This document shows positions 22,219-33,180 of a stretch of DNA of 64,000 nt, in pieces. The translations under genes were made by a program, and so were the position numbers. Origin of the DNA: Parastagonospora avenae f. sp. tritici 18332-5 (lineage: Eukaryota > Ascomycota > Dothideomycetes > Pleosporales > Phaeosphaeriaceae). How positions within the stretch are numbered: the first letter of the stretch is position 1; each line of letters opens with the position of its first letter. The notes below the pieces were generated by a model. It was not told the origin of the DNA. It was given only the letters and a program-made list of their open reading frames with translations, and made no database searches. The stretch spans positions 434,001 through 498,000 of the forward strand of contig JAFJTR010000009.1 of NCBI GenBank assembly GCA_022559985.1, written 5' to 3'.

Positions 22219-23867
22219 CTATGCCAACTTCTCGCCAGTTACTTTGAAAATCATGCTACCACTGCCCGGTTCGCTGACGACGACTGCTTGCGCCAGTTTC
22301 TCTGCGGTGATATCTGGGAACTTCTTCTTGTAGTACTTCTCTTCCCACGCCTTTTTGACAGCTTCGACCTTGTCCTTTGGCACAAGATGCACACTGCATC
22401 CTCCCCAGCCTGCGCCAGTCAAACGTGACCCAGCAGCACCAGCAGCTCGCGCGAGCTCACACAGTTCATCAAGCTCGGGGCAGCTGCAGTCGTAAATATC
22501 GCGACATGAGTCTTGAGTCTGGTTCATTAGGTCGCCAAGGGACTGCAGGACTTCTCTGCCGTTTGTCGGTGGTGACGAGAGAAGCGAGCGGAACTGGATG
22601 ACGCGGAGGGCTTCTGTGAATACATGTAGCGCCCGCTGACGAAGCATGAACTTTTCTGCGCGGACGGGGAACTTGGACATGTAGCGCTGGTTCAGCTCGT
22701 CCTCAGAGATGCCCAGCAGACCGCAGATTTCGGCTCTTGAGTAACCCTCTTCTTGTGGGAGGTAGTTCTCAGCATGCTGAATAAGTTTTGTGAGTTGTGT
22801 CTCGAAGTCGGAGACAGAAATCTTGGTGTTGTCTGATATGTCTTCTTTCTCCTCGAAATAGGTATCGTGGAAGCCTCGCAAGCTTACACCTAGAGGCGAT
22901 GAGTCTTGTGGGAGCTCCTTCTTCAACCCGAATGCCTTGGCGAGGAACACAGCCGCGAGCGTGCACTCTACCACACGTAGATTGTAACACACGGGGGCGG
23001 TGACGTGTTTATCTGCGGCGACAAAACTCTGCGCAGTCACGAAGGCGAGCTCGGGTTCGGTCTGGGGGAATTCGATGTTGGTGAAGTCCAGGCTGGGCTT
23101 GAAGGAAACGTAAAGGGCAGAGCCGCGGAGTGAGAATACCGAAGCCGCCTGGTCCATGCTGTTGTTTGTGTCAGCAGTGCTTGTGTAAGGTGGCCATGCT
23201 ACTTACCCTCCTGAGTTGACGCCAACTGCTCGCTCAGAGACAATGGCCAGCTCACAGAGCTCCTTCTTGTCGATTTTTGTCTCGCCGTTCGCATTCAAAA
23301 CAGCCAATGCACTTGTGCACACCACGGACGCTGAGCTCGACAAGCCGCCTCCACTTGGCACTGTGCCGTCGCAGACAATATCCATGCCCACAGAGGTGAA
23401 CTTGCCTCGCTTCTTCTGCAGTAGTTGTGACACGCCCTTCAGGCCTGATTTAAAGTAGTTCGTCCACTCGTGCTCGGAAGCATCAATAGGAATCTCGCCC
23501 TCTGGTATCTCGAACTCGCGCGTGGGAAACTTCTCAGAGTTCAGGTTGGCTATCCGTATGCGCGGCTTCTCGTCGGACGATCGTATAGCTACTGCCATGA
23601 TGAAGTCTGCGGTAATAGCCATAGGTAGCACCTCGTACAGGGAGTAGTCGATGTGCTATGAATTGTAAGCTTTAAGTTTGCTTGCCGCGTTAATGTACTG
23701 ACCTCGCCGATGATGTTGACACGACCTGGACTCCGCGCTACGAAATCCGCCTGCTTGCCGTAAAGGTCTTTGAACTTCGCCAGCAAGCTCTCCCAGCGCT
23801 TGAGCTCCACGGGCAGCGCATCCTCGGGGTAGATGTCGCTCAGGGACGTAGCTGTTGGGACTTCCAT
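22219..23867 (-). CDS. gal1: Galactokinase
   Basis: Three exons, 23867-23703, 23655-23207 and 23158-22219, with introns of 47 and 48 bp, give 517 aa, the normal length for fungal GAL1-type kinases. The galactokinase signature GRVNIIGEHIDY spans the first intron (residues about 47-58). The GHMP ATP-binding motif PSGGGLSSSASVV is at about 155-167, and the C-terminal GHMP block reads SRLTGAGWGGCSVHLVP. The enzyme phosphorylates galactose at C1 with ATP in the Leloir pathway, in the cytosol. The first true ATG is 23867; an upstream in-frame extension would start with TTG. The gene is followed on the same strand by unrelated sequence, so there is no GAL cluster here. Confidence 0.96.
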
Positions 23868-24374
23868 GATGCTGACCAATCTATTCCAGGCGATAGCAAA
23901 TACTTGCAGAGGCTTGGATATAGTGAAGAAAGCGAACTGAGAGAAGAAGTTTCAAAGTTACCAACTATCTGTGAGGGTCGCGAGAGCTCGGGGAAATGTA
24001 TACGGCGGGGTGTCGCGCGAAGCCATGCCTCATTTAGAAGCGCATCCGATCGCGCTTGCGGGACCATGACTTGCATATCAGCTGCAAGGTACCAGATGCT
24101 CCAGGAGTGACCATGACGCAGACCTCATGGTAGAGCGCAATATCCGTATTTGACAGTGCAGTTTCTTGCAGGTCATCGTCAACTAGGCCCTGGTGTACGG
24201 CGTTCGAGACCTTGCGGAGAATTTCAAGCATGCAGCCATGAAGGAGGGTTTTGAAATTCGAAGGCCGAATATAGCTGATTGAGCGAAGAGTGGCTCCTAG
24301 CCAGGAGCTTGTCGCATTCGGGTATCTAATGGGTTGAACGGAGGTACCATGGGTCGTCGAAATCAAACGCGGGC
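23868..24374. other. Intergenic, likely GAL1 promoter
   Basis: About 500 bp between the DUO1 stop and the galactokinase start. The ORF 24034-24366 on the minus strand has no motif. Confidence 0.5.
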
Positions 24375-25157
24375 CTATGTCAGACCTCTGCCTCGTCCTC
24401 GCAAGCCCCGTCCGATGCCGCTGCCGCTGCCAGCTCGACCACCTGTTGAACCGCTGCGACTGACGCCTCTTCCAGCCTGCCCGCCGACTCCGACATAGCC
24501 TCCGGTTGTGGTGGTTGAGGTAGATGTTCCACGTCCTCGTGTCCCTCTGCCCCTGCCTCTTGTTCCTGCTCGGGGTGGTGCTTCTGCCCGCCGTCGCTCT
24601 TCCTCGATCTTCCTTGCCGCAGCCTCCCTCCTGGCCTGCTCTTCTGCTGCCCGACGTTCAGCCGCTTGCTGTCGGTACACTTCTTCTTCCTCAATTGCGA
24701 CCAGGTCTTGCGATGCGCCCTGCCATTGAGGGTTCAGGATCAGTCGCTGGTTGTGCTCGGTCTGTGATAGAATGCGGGTCCATGTCTGGAGGAGGGTGGA
24801 GGCGTTCTGCACAGTCTTGGAAACAGTCTACACTGAAGTCAATACTGCACTTCACAGAAAGAACGTCTGACTGACCTCCATGTTGTCCTTGGCCTTCTGC
24901 AAGCTCTCTACCACTCCCTCAATGACCTTGTTCACATTGCGTATGCTTTCCAACTCCCGCCGCAGTGCAGCCTCGCGATTCTCCTCCGTGGCGTAGTGCG
25001 ACTCTTTTGCACGCGTCTTCCCGCCGGCTGCACCCTCCCCCGTGTCGGCACCGCTGTCCTGGGCCTTCTTCTTGGTCTTGCGCGCAGCCGGGGTGTCGAA
25101 GATGGCGTCGCTGTCCGAGTCGGAGAGGTTCAGGTCGTCCATATTTGGCGGATCCAT
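24375..25157 (-). CDS. duo1: DASH complex subunit Duo1
   Basis: Exons 25157-24876 and 24827-24375 (48-bp intron, phase 0) give 244 aa. An acidic N terminus (MDDLNLSDSDSDAIFDTP) is followed by the conserved Duo1 helical block, residues about 66-135: RRELESIRNVNKVIEGVVES, then VQNASTLLQTWTRILSQTEH and the short NPQWQGASQD motif. The C terminus is a long charged helix (QQAAERRAAEEQARREAAA) and then an Arg/Gly-rich tail with RGRGRGTRGRG repeats. Duo1 is part of the ten-protein DASH/Dam1 ring that couples kinetochores to microtubules. The ORF upstream of 25157 is not conserved and includes the promoter, so I chose MDPPNMDDL as start. Confidence 0.92.
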
Positions 25158-25601
25158 CGTGGGGTGTGATATGAAGCTACTCGGGACGAATTGGGACCCT
25201 TGCTCTCGGGAATGTGTGTTGTTGACATGTGCCTGGCGTGTTTGACGCGTTTGGTGCGGGGCGGCGGTGAGTGAGCCGCACCTGCCAACGTTTGTCGCCG
25301 AGGCCCGTGCGGCTGCTAACCAGCCATCACCAACCTCGCCCTTTCTCAAGTCTTCCGCGAGCCTTCCATATCGATCCGCCGCCCCGTTGAGCTCCACCGC
25401 ATCATCCTTATCGAGACCGTCCCCTATCCAACGCCATTATTTACGACTTCACGTACATCCATATCTTGCATTGACTGTTTGACGTTGGAAGCTCTTAGCG
25501 CCGAGCTCACTTTTGGCTTGTTTTGATCTTCGACCTTGCATCAACAGCGCAACACGACACACCGCGCCTGCCCGTTTGCCAACAGCACCATCACATTCAC
25601 C
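25158..25601. promoter_or_regulatory. Divergent promoter with one ACGCGT box
   Basis: This 444-bp region separates DUO1 (minus) from the CDK-site-rich gene (plus). A single ACGCGT (MluI cell-cycle box) lies at 25245-25250, about 90 bp from the DUO1 start. Co-expression in the cell cycle would fit a kinetochore gene; this is inference. Confidence 0.4.
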
Positions 25602-26993
25602 ATGGACCGCACGCCTTCACCCCGTCGGCTACGGACGCCACCCGCGCCTCACCACGGGTTCACCGACAGCTACGAGCCGTATTCACCGCGGAGGTCCACC
25701 AGAGTGGCCGCTCAGCGCGACATTCACCTTCACCAAGGATCACAACAAAGCGCTCGGGCTCGACGCGACATCACTCCGACTGCTACCTATAAGCGGAAGG
25801 CGACTGCGCGCACAAACAACAATTTCGCCCTCTCGCCACCATCTTCGCCCATATCCTCACCTCAACTCCAGTCGCCTCGTTCCATGCGACGCAGACAACC
25901 CGAAGCAAGCGCGCTCGACTCCGAATCAGAAGCCACTGCCCCCTCGACCGCTCATCGCTTCCCCAACAAGCAAATGGTACGTCATTTCCTACACTGCGCG
26001 CAACACGCGTTCGCGCGCCGCTGCTCTACTTGGTCTATCGATCCTAATCTTCTGCAGAGTTTGCTACCTACACCTTCCGAGACGCCGCGCAAGCGTCCTC
26101 TCGTCGCGGAAGCTTCGCTCAAGAAGACCGCGCGTGTTCTGTTCCCTGCTCGCCCTGCCAACATCGAGGAGGTTATGCCCACACCCCGCAAGTCGCGCAA
26201 GAAGAACCTGTTCACTCTTGAGAGCTTTGCCAATGCGGGCGACGAACCTGCTGAGAAGATTCAAATCTTCACCGACTCTAAGGAGCGCGTTCCCGAGCAG
26301 GACGATGAGGAAGACAACCCATTCATCACTAAGAAGGGCAAAGGAAAGGCCAAGGCAGTGCCGCAAAAGTCTCAGCGTGCTGTTGCAGACTCGGCACGGG
26401 TGAAGGAAACTATCGATCGCGACGAAGGCATGGTCTACCTCTTCCGCGGCCGCAAGCTGTACCGCAAGTTTCACGACAGTCCAGAGGGCTCGGGCGGTGA
26501 GGACTCGCTTGAGGACTTCTCTGCCCTGCCTACCAACGAGAGGTTGCTGCGTCGAAATGTGGGCGTCGAAGCCCAACGCCCGCTTCGTCGCTCGACTATC
26601 AAGCCCCGCCTATTGTTTGAAGCAGAGATCAAGGAGCGCAAGCGCCAAAACGGTGAGGCCACCGACGATGAAGAGGCTGATACCGAGATCGAGACCCCAG
26701 CCGAGACTCCTAGCAGGAGGAAGGGTAAGCTCGCCCAGCCAGCCACACCACCACCCACTGTTCGCAAGCCCAAGCGAGGTATGTCTAAGCGCTCTCACCC
26801 GCACACAAGCGCATCCAGTAACGAGTCCTCAGAAATCTCCTTCGAGGGATGGTCACGTGTCAAGTCTGCTCACAGCTCTGGCGAGTCTGTGCGCGAGTCG
26901 AAGAAGCGTGGTGGTGAGCCGCTTGAGCGTGGTGGTGCTAAGCAAGCTCGAAGTGAGAAGTCCACTCCTGCCACTTCGTTCAGCAGCATCTAA
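25602..26993 (+). CDS. CDK-site-rich nuclear-type protein, function unknown
   Basis: Exons 25602-25976 and 26058-26993 give 436 aa. The sequence is crowded with SP and TP sites, many with basic residues after them (SPRR, SPPSSP, TPSETPRKR, TPRKSRKK), as in CDK substrates. Ordered-looking islands are KKTARVLFPARPANIEEVMP, IQIFTDSKERVPEQDDEEDN and MVYLFRGRKLYRKF. The C terminus is Ser-rich and basic. I have the impression these islands are conserved in filamentous fungi but cannot name the family with confidence; a cell-cycle regulator is a guess. The intron (25977-26057) is 81 bp and has no stop in frame, so both spliced and retained forms would code. Confidence 0.7.
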   Translation: MDRTPSPRRLRTPPAPHHGFTDSYEPYSPRRSTRVAAQRDIHLHQGSQQSARARRDITPTATYKRKATARTNNNFALSPPSSPISSPQLQSPRSMRRRQPEASALDSESEATAPSTAHRFPNKQMVRHFLHCAQHAFARRCSTWSIDPNLLQSLLPTPSETPRKRPLVAEASLKKTARVLFPARPANIEEVMPTPRKSRKKNLFTLESFANAGDEPAEKIQIFTDSKERVPEQDDEEDNPFITKKGKGKAKAVPQKSQRAVADSARVKETIDRDEGMVYLFRGRKLYRKFHDSPEGSGGEDSLEDFSALPTNERLLRRNVGVEAQRPLRRSTIKPRLLFEAEIKERKRQNGEATDDEEADTEIETPAETPSRRKGKLAQPATPPPTVRKPKRGMSKRSHPHTSASSNESSEISFEGWSRVKSAHSSGESVRESKKRGGEPLERGGAKQARSEKSTPATSFSSI

Positions 26994-27524
26994 TGCCGCT
27001 GTCAGCGCGTCGTTCTTGAATGTTGAATGTGCATAGCGTGTTCATCAGCTTTTGGCTTTTGAGTTGCTTGTACATTTGACTCCACTCGAAGGTATGTTCA
27101 ACTGGACTGCGGTCATGGAGTTGAACAGGATTTGTGCATGGCCTTTGGCGCCATTGATGATTGCATAGCGTTTTTTGCTCGAAGGACAACCGATACCCAT
27201 GATTCGATTAGCGATTGTGATGGGATGACCCATAGTGGGTTGGTAATAGTGCTGCATATCTTCAGCATACTAAGTGCACTGGCTAGTTCTGGAAAGCCGG
27301 GCACTTGAAGGATGTGCAATCACGATCCAAAGGGGGAGAGTTGGTGCGATAAAATGAGAAAACACTTTGAAAGCCTCGAGTCTTGACATGAAGTAACGTG
27401 ATGTGAATTGTGGTATATGCAAACAACTAACTCCAGATATCTCAACCCGAGACATGCTATTATATCCTCCCCACCTATCCAACCCGAACAAACCCCACCC
27501 CCTATCCAAACACAGCAGTAGTGC
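26994..27524. other. Intergenic between convergent genes
   Basis: 3' flanks of the CDK-site-rich gene and RNH202. No supportable feature. Confidence 0.5.
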
Positions 27525-28805
27525 TCAAGCCTTCTTCTCCACCTTTTTAAAAAACGCACTCATCTTCTTCATCCCACTCGTATCCACCTTCTTCAACATC
27601 TTAACCGCGCGCCCCTCCGCCTTCTTCCTCTTCTCCTCCTCCTCCTTCTTGCGCTTCTTCTCCTCGCGGCCCGCGAGCGCCTCGTCGTCTTCCAGCGCCC
27701 GCTTGCGGCTCACGTTATCCGATATGCTGCGGAGTGCGGCGGCTTCGGATTTGAGCGTTGCGATGGCGGCAAGGTGGGATTTCAGTGGCAGGAAGGGGGC
27801 GGAGGCGAGGTGTGTGGTTGTGAGAGAGTGGAGGGAGGTGGGGAGGTAGGAGGAGGTGAGGTAGAGGAGGGAGGTGTGGAGGCGGAGGAGGTGCGGGATG
27901 TGAGGGGGGGTTGTGAGTGTGGCTTGAGTTTGTATCTCAGGCTCGGTTGGTGGTGGTTGTACAGGCGTTTCGTTGTCTGTCTTGGGAGTCTCGTCTGGCG
28001 TAGTTATGCCTGTGCCCACAGACTGCTGGGATTCAGTTTGCGACTCCTTGTCTGTGGATATTCCCGACAGCGAGCTTTCCTCGCGCTTGATGCTCATGAC
28101 GGGGACTTCCAGCGCGGTCTTGATGAACCTCTCTTCCATCGAGGGAGGCAGGCCGTGGGTAACCATGCGCTCGGCTTTCTTGAGGAGGAGCGCGAGGAGC
28201 TTGGCGTGGGATATGCGGTACATTGTCTCGTCGCCGGCTTCGACGGTGTCGCAGAGGGCGCGCATGCGTTTCTCGAACATGGTCTGGAGTGATGTGTGCT
28301 GAGATAGTAATGCCTTCCAATGCCGTGATGGTGAGGATAGTTTATCCAGATACTCGTCGAGTGCGAGGAAGTGTTGCTTTGTGTCTTTTGCGCTCTTGGG
28401 TGCGAGTGCGGGCAGGATCAAGAAGAGCAGGTCGATGGGTGTCGCAACGAACATGTCTGCGCTCTTGTTCACGTAGCCGCTCCCCATCCTGCCTTCCTTC
28501 CCTTCTTCTGCCTTGTCTTCGTCATTTTGCTCCCCGGTGATCAGCCAACTCCTGCACTCCTTCTTTGGCGCAGCGATCCTTGTGAACTCGTAGAAACCCT
28601 TGGTAGGACAGAAGTAATATCTTGAGGGCGCGCCATTTGCGGGATTCTCCAATGTGACTATACGCGCATCTTTGGAGGCATCTTTTGGCAGTACGAATAG
28701 TTTCGGGGGATTCGATGTGCTTGTGGGGAGTGCTTTAACGGTCGACATTGGGGGTTCTGGTGTTGGCTCCTTTGCCTTGGGTTTTGAACGTGTAGCGCGT
28801 GCCAT
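27525..28805 (-). CDS. rnh202: Ribonuclease H2 subunit B
   Basis: Single exon, 426 aa from the ATG at 28805. The N-terminal triple-barrel region reads RYYFCPTKGFYEFTRIAAPK and RSWLI. The family core is YVNKSADMFVATPIDLLFLI, followed by the helical wHTH-like region (ALCDTVEAGDETMYRISHAK). The C terminus has a Lys-rich tract and ends GMKKMSAFFKKVEKKA, which resembles the PCNA-interacting (PIP-box) tail of RNase H2B, although Met stands where Gln is canonical. The heterotrimer removes ribonucleotides from DNA and RNA from hybrids in the nucleus. An in-frame extension to 28931 exists but lacks conservation. It shares a promoter with the MCM10 gene. Confidence 0.93.
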   Translation of the reverse strand: MARATRSKPKAKEPTPEPPMSTVKALPTSTSNPPKLFVLPKDASKDARIVTLENPANGAPSRYYFCPTKGFYEFTRIAAPKKECRSWLITGEQNDEDKAEEGKEGRMGSGYVNKSADMFVATPIDLLFLILPALAPKSAKDTKQHFLALDEYLDKLSSPSRHWKALLSQHTSLQTMFEKRMRALCDTVEAGDETMYRISHAKLLALLLKKAERMVTHGLPPSMEERFIKTALEVPVMSIKREESSLSGISTDKESQTESQQSVGTGITTPDETPKTDNETPVQPPPTEPEIQTQATLTTPPHIPHLLRLHTSLLYLTSSYLPTSLHSLTTTHLASAPFLPLKSHLAAIATLKSEAAALRSISDNVSRKRALEDDEALAGREEKKRKKEEEEKRKKAEGRAVKMLKKVDTSGMKKMSAFFKKVEKKA

Positions 28806-29160
28806 TGTATGTGTATGATTCCAATTGATGATGTTGTGTATTATGTTAGAGTTACTGGGTCTTGCATAGAATGTTCGTCGGTCAGGACATGCTCCGCGTG
28901 GTGCACCAAAGTCGCGTCGCGTCGGCTGCACAAGCGCGTGATCCCTGCCAAAGTGGTTTCGGACTTAGATGAGGCGCAACCTTAACTTTACATGGACAGC
29001 AGTTCAACGTCAACAACGGCCACTAACTCGACTTTGCGCACCTGGTTCCTTTGATTTTTGCTTGACAACTTCAGTGCATGAACTTGTCGATTAGTGGGCT
29101 ACTTGGACTGGATATGGGGGTTGCTGAGCAGAAGTACCCAGCTTGCACCTCATCGCAAAC
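28806..29160. promoter_or_regulatory. Divergent promoter of RNH202 and MCM10
   Basis: 355 bp separate two DNA-replication/repair genes transcribed in opposite directions. A GTCGCGTCGCGTCGG stretch near 28912-28926 is the only GC-rich element I see; no exact ACGCGT is present. Confidence 0.45.
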
Positions 29161-31520
29161 ATGATCGTGAGGGAGAGTCCCAAGAAGCGAGGTACGACAT
29201 TCTCTGCGCATTCACAGCACCTTGCTAACAGACTGCAGCCCCGACGAATCAGCCCAACTGGCCACCGCAGTCATCCCGCGAAGCGCTCCTCAGCTCACCA
29301 TCCGGACGGCGCAAGTACGAACAGCAGCGCCAGCGCAGTTCAGTGTCACCATCCCCCTCAAAGCGTCGTCCAATGCAGCGGGGTGCCCCTCAAGACGAGG
29401 ACGAAGAGGAGGACGAGGAGACGCTGCAGTTGAAGCTCCAGGCCATCGAGGCTAAGCTGAAATTAAAGGCACTCCAGAGAGCGCGCAAGGCCGCTGAGGG
29501 CGACGACACAGAGAGCAATGCTAGCTCGTCGCGACCACCGACTGTGGCTTCTATGCGGCGCACAGAGATTCCGCGACCGCCTGCGGATGTTCAGGTACCC
29601 CACTCGCCCGTACGACAACGACGACCAGCCGAAGAGCCCAGGAGCCCTGCGCGGGTACTTCTAGGTATAGACAAGGGCCTGCGGGCGCAAGATGTCAGTC
29701 TCAAGAGGCCAGGAGCCAGTGTTGCTGGAGGGTCTTCGCGGTCAAATTCGTCGAGATCGGAAATACCAAAGATCAAGTCGTTTAGTGAGCGTATGGCCGA
29801 GAGCAGGAACAAGGAGAAGGAGCGCGAGGAGATGGAGACCAAGATCGAGCAGAGAAGAAGTCGAGGTTTCGGGCTGCATAACATCGAGGGACTTAAGAGC
29901 ACGCCATCACGGTCAGGCTCTTCACTGAGTTCGGATGCCAGAAGCTCGCAGGACATGGCACCACCGAGCGTGAGGACTTTGAGCAAGGATCAGACGCGAT
30001 CAATGAGCAATTTGAGAAACCCACCGACACCGCGCCCAGGCCCGACTCTTTCCTCACGAGTGGAGAACTCTCGACCGCCATCATCTGCTTCAAAAGCCTC
30101 TAGCGGATTTGGGAGCACACAAACTCCATCCAAATATGCAGAGATCTCGCAACGGGACAACAGCAGCGAAGCCTCAAGCTTCGAGTCATTCTCCGGCCTG
30201 CACTTGAAGTCTCGCGAGATGCAGCACAACGTTGTCACGCGCACACTAGAAGGCAAGACAGTACTCACCATACCCCAGCTACTCAAGACCGTCAAAGCAC
30301 CAGAATATGATCCACCAGAGGATGAGAATGACTACGTAGTCCTCGGAGTCATCTGCTCGAAGTCGTCACCACTCAACACCAAGAATGCCGTACGGGATCA
30401 GTCGAAAGGTCAACAGGAAAGAAACCAGCAAGGCAAATTCATGGTCATCAAGTTGACAGACCTGAAGTGGGAGCTCGACCTGTACCTGTTCGATACTGGC
30501 TTCTCACAATTCTGGAAGCTGCCCCTAGGTACACTGATCGCAGTCCTGAACCCAGACATCATGCCTCCTCGAAATCGCGACACCGGAAAATTCTCACTGA
30601 AGCTGACGAGCTCGGACGACACGATTCTTGAGCTTGGAACTGCACGAGATCTGGACTTTTGTAATGCCCAGCGCAAGGATGGCAAAGAATGCGGGACCTG
30701 GATCGACAGCCGGAAGACAGAGTACTGCGAGTTTCACGTCCAGCTACAAGTCGAGAAGAGCAAGCGTGGACGTATGGAGATCAACGGCATGGTAGGCATG
30801 GGCAGAGGCTCAGGGGGCGGAGGCAAGTTCGGCATGTTTGGTGGTGGTGGCAGAGGCAAAGGCGACGAGCTCAGACGGGAAGGGAAATACCACGACCGAG
30901 AGATGCACGAAACTGTCTACATCGCGCCTCGGCCTGGTGGTGCAGCAAGCCTCATCGACCGCGATGAGCAGAGCTGGGAGCGCGGTGCCAGCCGAGAGGA
31001 GAAATTTCGCAAGCAATTGGCAGAGAAAGAGAAAGAAAGAGAGCTTGCAAAGAAGCTAGGAAAGATGGGGGAGGGCAGTACGGGAGGTGACTACTTGAAA
31101 CTGAAGGCTGCCGATACCCCGAACCTCCCTGCGAGCGGCAGTATGTTCCCTGGTACTGATGGCTCAGCCAGACAAGGCCCAGGAAGGACCGCCGACAACG
31201 ACTTCCGCAGTCTTCTCAACCGCAAAGCCGAAGATGTCACTCTCGCTTCTACTAAGCGCAAGCGGATAGCATCCGGCAAGTCGGCTGCTTCGAGTGAGCC
31301 CATGGGATGGGGATTCAAGAAGGGCATGCTCCCATCACCTATAAAAGACACCACGTCTGCTATGCGTGGTACTCGTGAAGTCAGTCCTGCGAAGAAGAAG
31401 GCTCGACTCCTGCTGCCAGACAAGGGCATCCGTGAGCCCGGAAGGGAGAGTCTTGGTGGGCTTGACGTCGGTCTCATTGCGGCCATGGATGAGGACGACG
31501 ATGACCTCGAGGTTGTTTGA
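29161..31520 (+). CDS. mcm10: DNA replication initiation factor Mcm10
   Basis: A 31-bp first exon (29161-29191, MIVRESPKKR) joins through a 47-bp intron to 29239-31520, giving 770 aa. The N terminus has the fungal block NWPPQSSREALLSSPSGRR and a coiled-coil-like LQLKLQAIEAKLKLKALQRA. The OB-fold region runs from about residue 364 (PEYDPPEDENDYVVLGV) through WELDLYLFDTGFSQFWKLPLG. The Mcm10 zinc knuckle is C-x9-C-x11-C-x2-H (FCNAQRKDGKECGTW to CEFHV), about residues 484-508. The C terminus is basic. Mcm10 binds ssDNA, CMG helicase and polymerase alpha at origins. The first exon was chosen because the downstream frame lacks an ATG before the conserved block. Confidence 0.94.
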
Positions 31521-31887
31521 TTTCTACATATGATATCCAAAGTTTCCGACCGCTTTTTGGCGGAAGGTGACAGGGGAGCACGATGGCGTTGGATTGTGGC
31601 CCACCTGATTGGCGGGGCTAAGCGAGCCTGCTTTTTCTACATTCGATACTCCATACTTTAGCAGTCGGTGTACATCACGGACTAGCATTACGAATTCCTT
31701 TGTGTACTGCATCTCCTCTTCTGAAATCCCTGTCTGTGCGGTGTCATTCCCTTGCGAGCCGCGCTACCCACCGTCCCACGACTGTCGAAACCCATCCCTT
31801 GCGCACCACCACGTGATCGTCTACTAAAGGCCGAGAGTGCACAGCATACAAGAGGTGAGATATAGAGTAGCATCAAGAACATACACC

Positions 31888-33180
31888 ATGGCGACCAGTG
31901 ACAAGATCTACGCATTGATCGATTACGATGATCCCTATGTCCAGCCCCTCATCCTTGCAGCTCTAGAAAAGCGCTTGCCACCTTCGACGTACGAGCTCAT
32001 TACTTCTATCAGCCAGTTGCCTTCATCCTCATCTCGGCTTCTGCAATGGGTACAATATGAGTCAATCGACTTTGACCGCCTCATAGACCACTCGTCTACC
32101 ACGGTCGCCAATGCATACGTTATTCGAAAAGCCTTGATCCGGAAACACTACCTAAGCACCACCATTGCGAATTGGATCACCAAGTACCCTGATTCAATAC
32201 TGAAAAAGCATGTCAAGCCCAGTGTAGAGTTCGAAGTCGATTATGCAGAGTTTCTAGACGATGCATTGATAGAAGCCTGGGACCTGAAAGAGAGCTGGGT
32301 AAGGAACGAAGAGAAGGACGAGAAAGACCGTGAATGGTGGATCCTAAAGCCGGGCATGAGCGATCGAGGCCAAGGCATCCGCCTCTTCTCAAGCGAAGAA
32401 GAATTAACTTCCATATTCGAAGAATGGGATCCACCCTCCGACGACGAAGACGACGCACGAAGCGATGCCGCCGACGACGACAACGACGGCATAATGACCT
32501 CCCAACTCCGCCACTTCATCGCCCAACCCTACATACACCCGCCTCTCCTCCTCGCGCCCCCAATTACCCCGGACTCGTCTTCAAGCTTGCGCAAATTCCA
32601 CATAAGAACATACGTCGTCGCCACCGGCGCCCTCAAAGTCTTCGTCTACCGCCCCATGCTCGCGCTCTTCGCTGCACGCGCATACGTCCCGCCCTGGGCC
32701 GCCGAGCTGCACTCCAACCGCGCAGAGGCAATGAAAGCCCATTTAACAAATACATGTCTGCAAGACAGCGGAGATCGCGAAGGGTCTGTCGGCTTGTTCT
32801 GGTCTTTACCAGACACGCTGCCTTCCCACTCCGCAAACTGGAAAGACCAAGTCTTCACCCAACTCTGCTCCACCGCATCCCAAACCTTCGAAGCTGCGGC
32901 GCGCGGCATGGGGACTCACTTCCAGCCGCTACCCAACGCTTTCGAGATATTCGGGCTGGATTTCATGGTTAGTGTGGAGGAGGGCGGGGAGTTACAGACG
33001 TGGTTGTTGGAGGTTAATGCGTTTCCGGATTTTAGGCAGACGGGGGATGAGTTGAAGGGTGTTGTGGAGGGACTGTTTGAGGGGGTTGTGGAAGTGGGGA
33101 TTAAGCCGGTTTTGGGGTTGGGAGGAGGGGAGGGAGAGGGGTTGGTGGAGGTTTTGGATATTGATTTGGGGAGGAGATGA
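31888..33180 (+). CDS. Tubulin-tyrosine ligase (TTL) domain protein
   Basis: Single exon, 430 aa from ATG 31888 (MATSDKIYALIDYDDPYVQP). The TTL/ATP-grasp signatures are YVIRKALIRKHYL, WWILKPGMSDRGQGIRLFSS (the nucleotide-binding KPG..DRGQGI motif), RHFIAQPYIHPPLL, FHIRTYVVATGALKVFVYR, and near the C terminus FGLDFMVSVEEGGELQTWLL followed by EVNAFPDF, which carries the metal-binding Glu and Asn. Yeast Pby1 has a similar domain. Fungi generally lack detyrosinated tubulin, so the substrate is unknown. An in-frame extension to 31837 is possible but the inner ATG has a better context. The 367 bases before it (31521-31887) hold no other gene. Confidence 0.88.
   Translation: MATSDKIYALIDYDDPYVQPLILAALEKRLPPSTYELITSISQLPSSSSRLLQWVQYESIDFDRLIDHSSTTVANAYVIRKALIRKHYLSTTIANWITKYPDSILKKHVKPSVEFEVDYAEFLDDALIEAWDLKESWVRNEEKDEKDREWWILKPGMSDRGQGIRLFSSEEELTSIFEEWDPPSDDEDDARSDAADDDNDGIMTSQLRHFIAQPYIHPPLLLAPPITPDSSSSLRKFHIRTYVVATGALKVFVYRPMLALFAARAYVPPWAAELHSNRAEAMKAHLTNTCLQDSGDREGSVGLFWSLPDTLPSHSANWKDQVFTQLCSTASQTFEAAARGMGTHFQPLPNAFEIFGLDFMVSVEEGGELQTWLLEVNAFPDFRQTGDELKGVVEGLFEGVVEVGIKPVLGLGGGEGEGLVEVLDIDLGRR

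Noticed and set aside
25158..25397. N-terminal extension of DUO1
   Set aside because: Not conserved in style and overlaps the promoter; MDPPNMDDL is a typical start.
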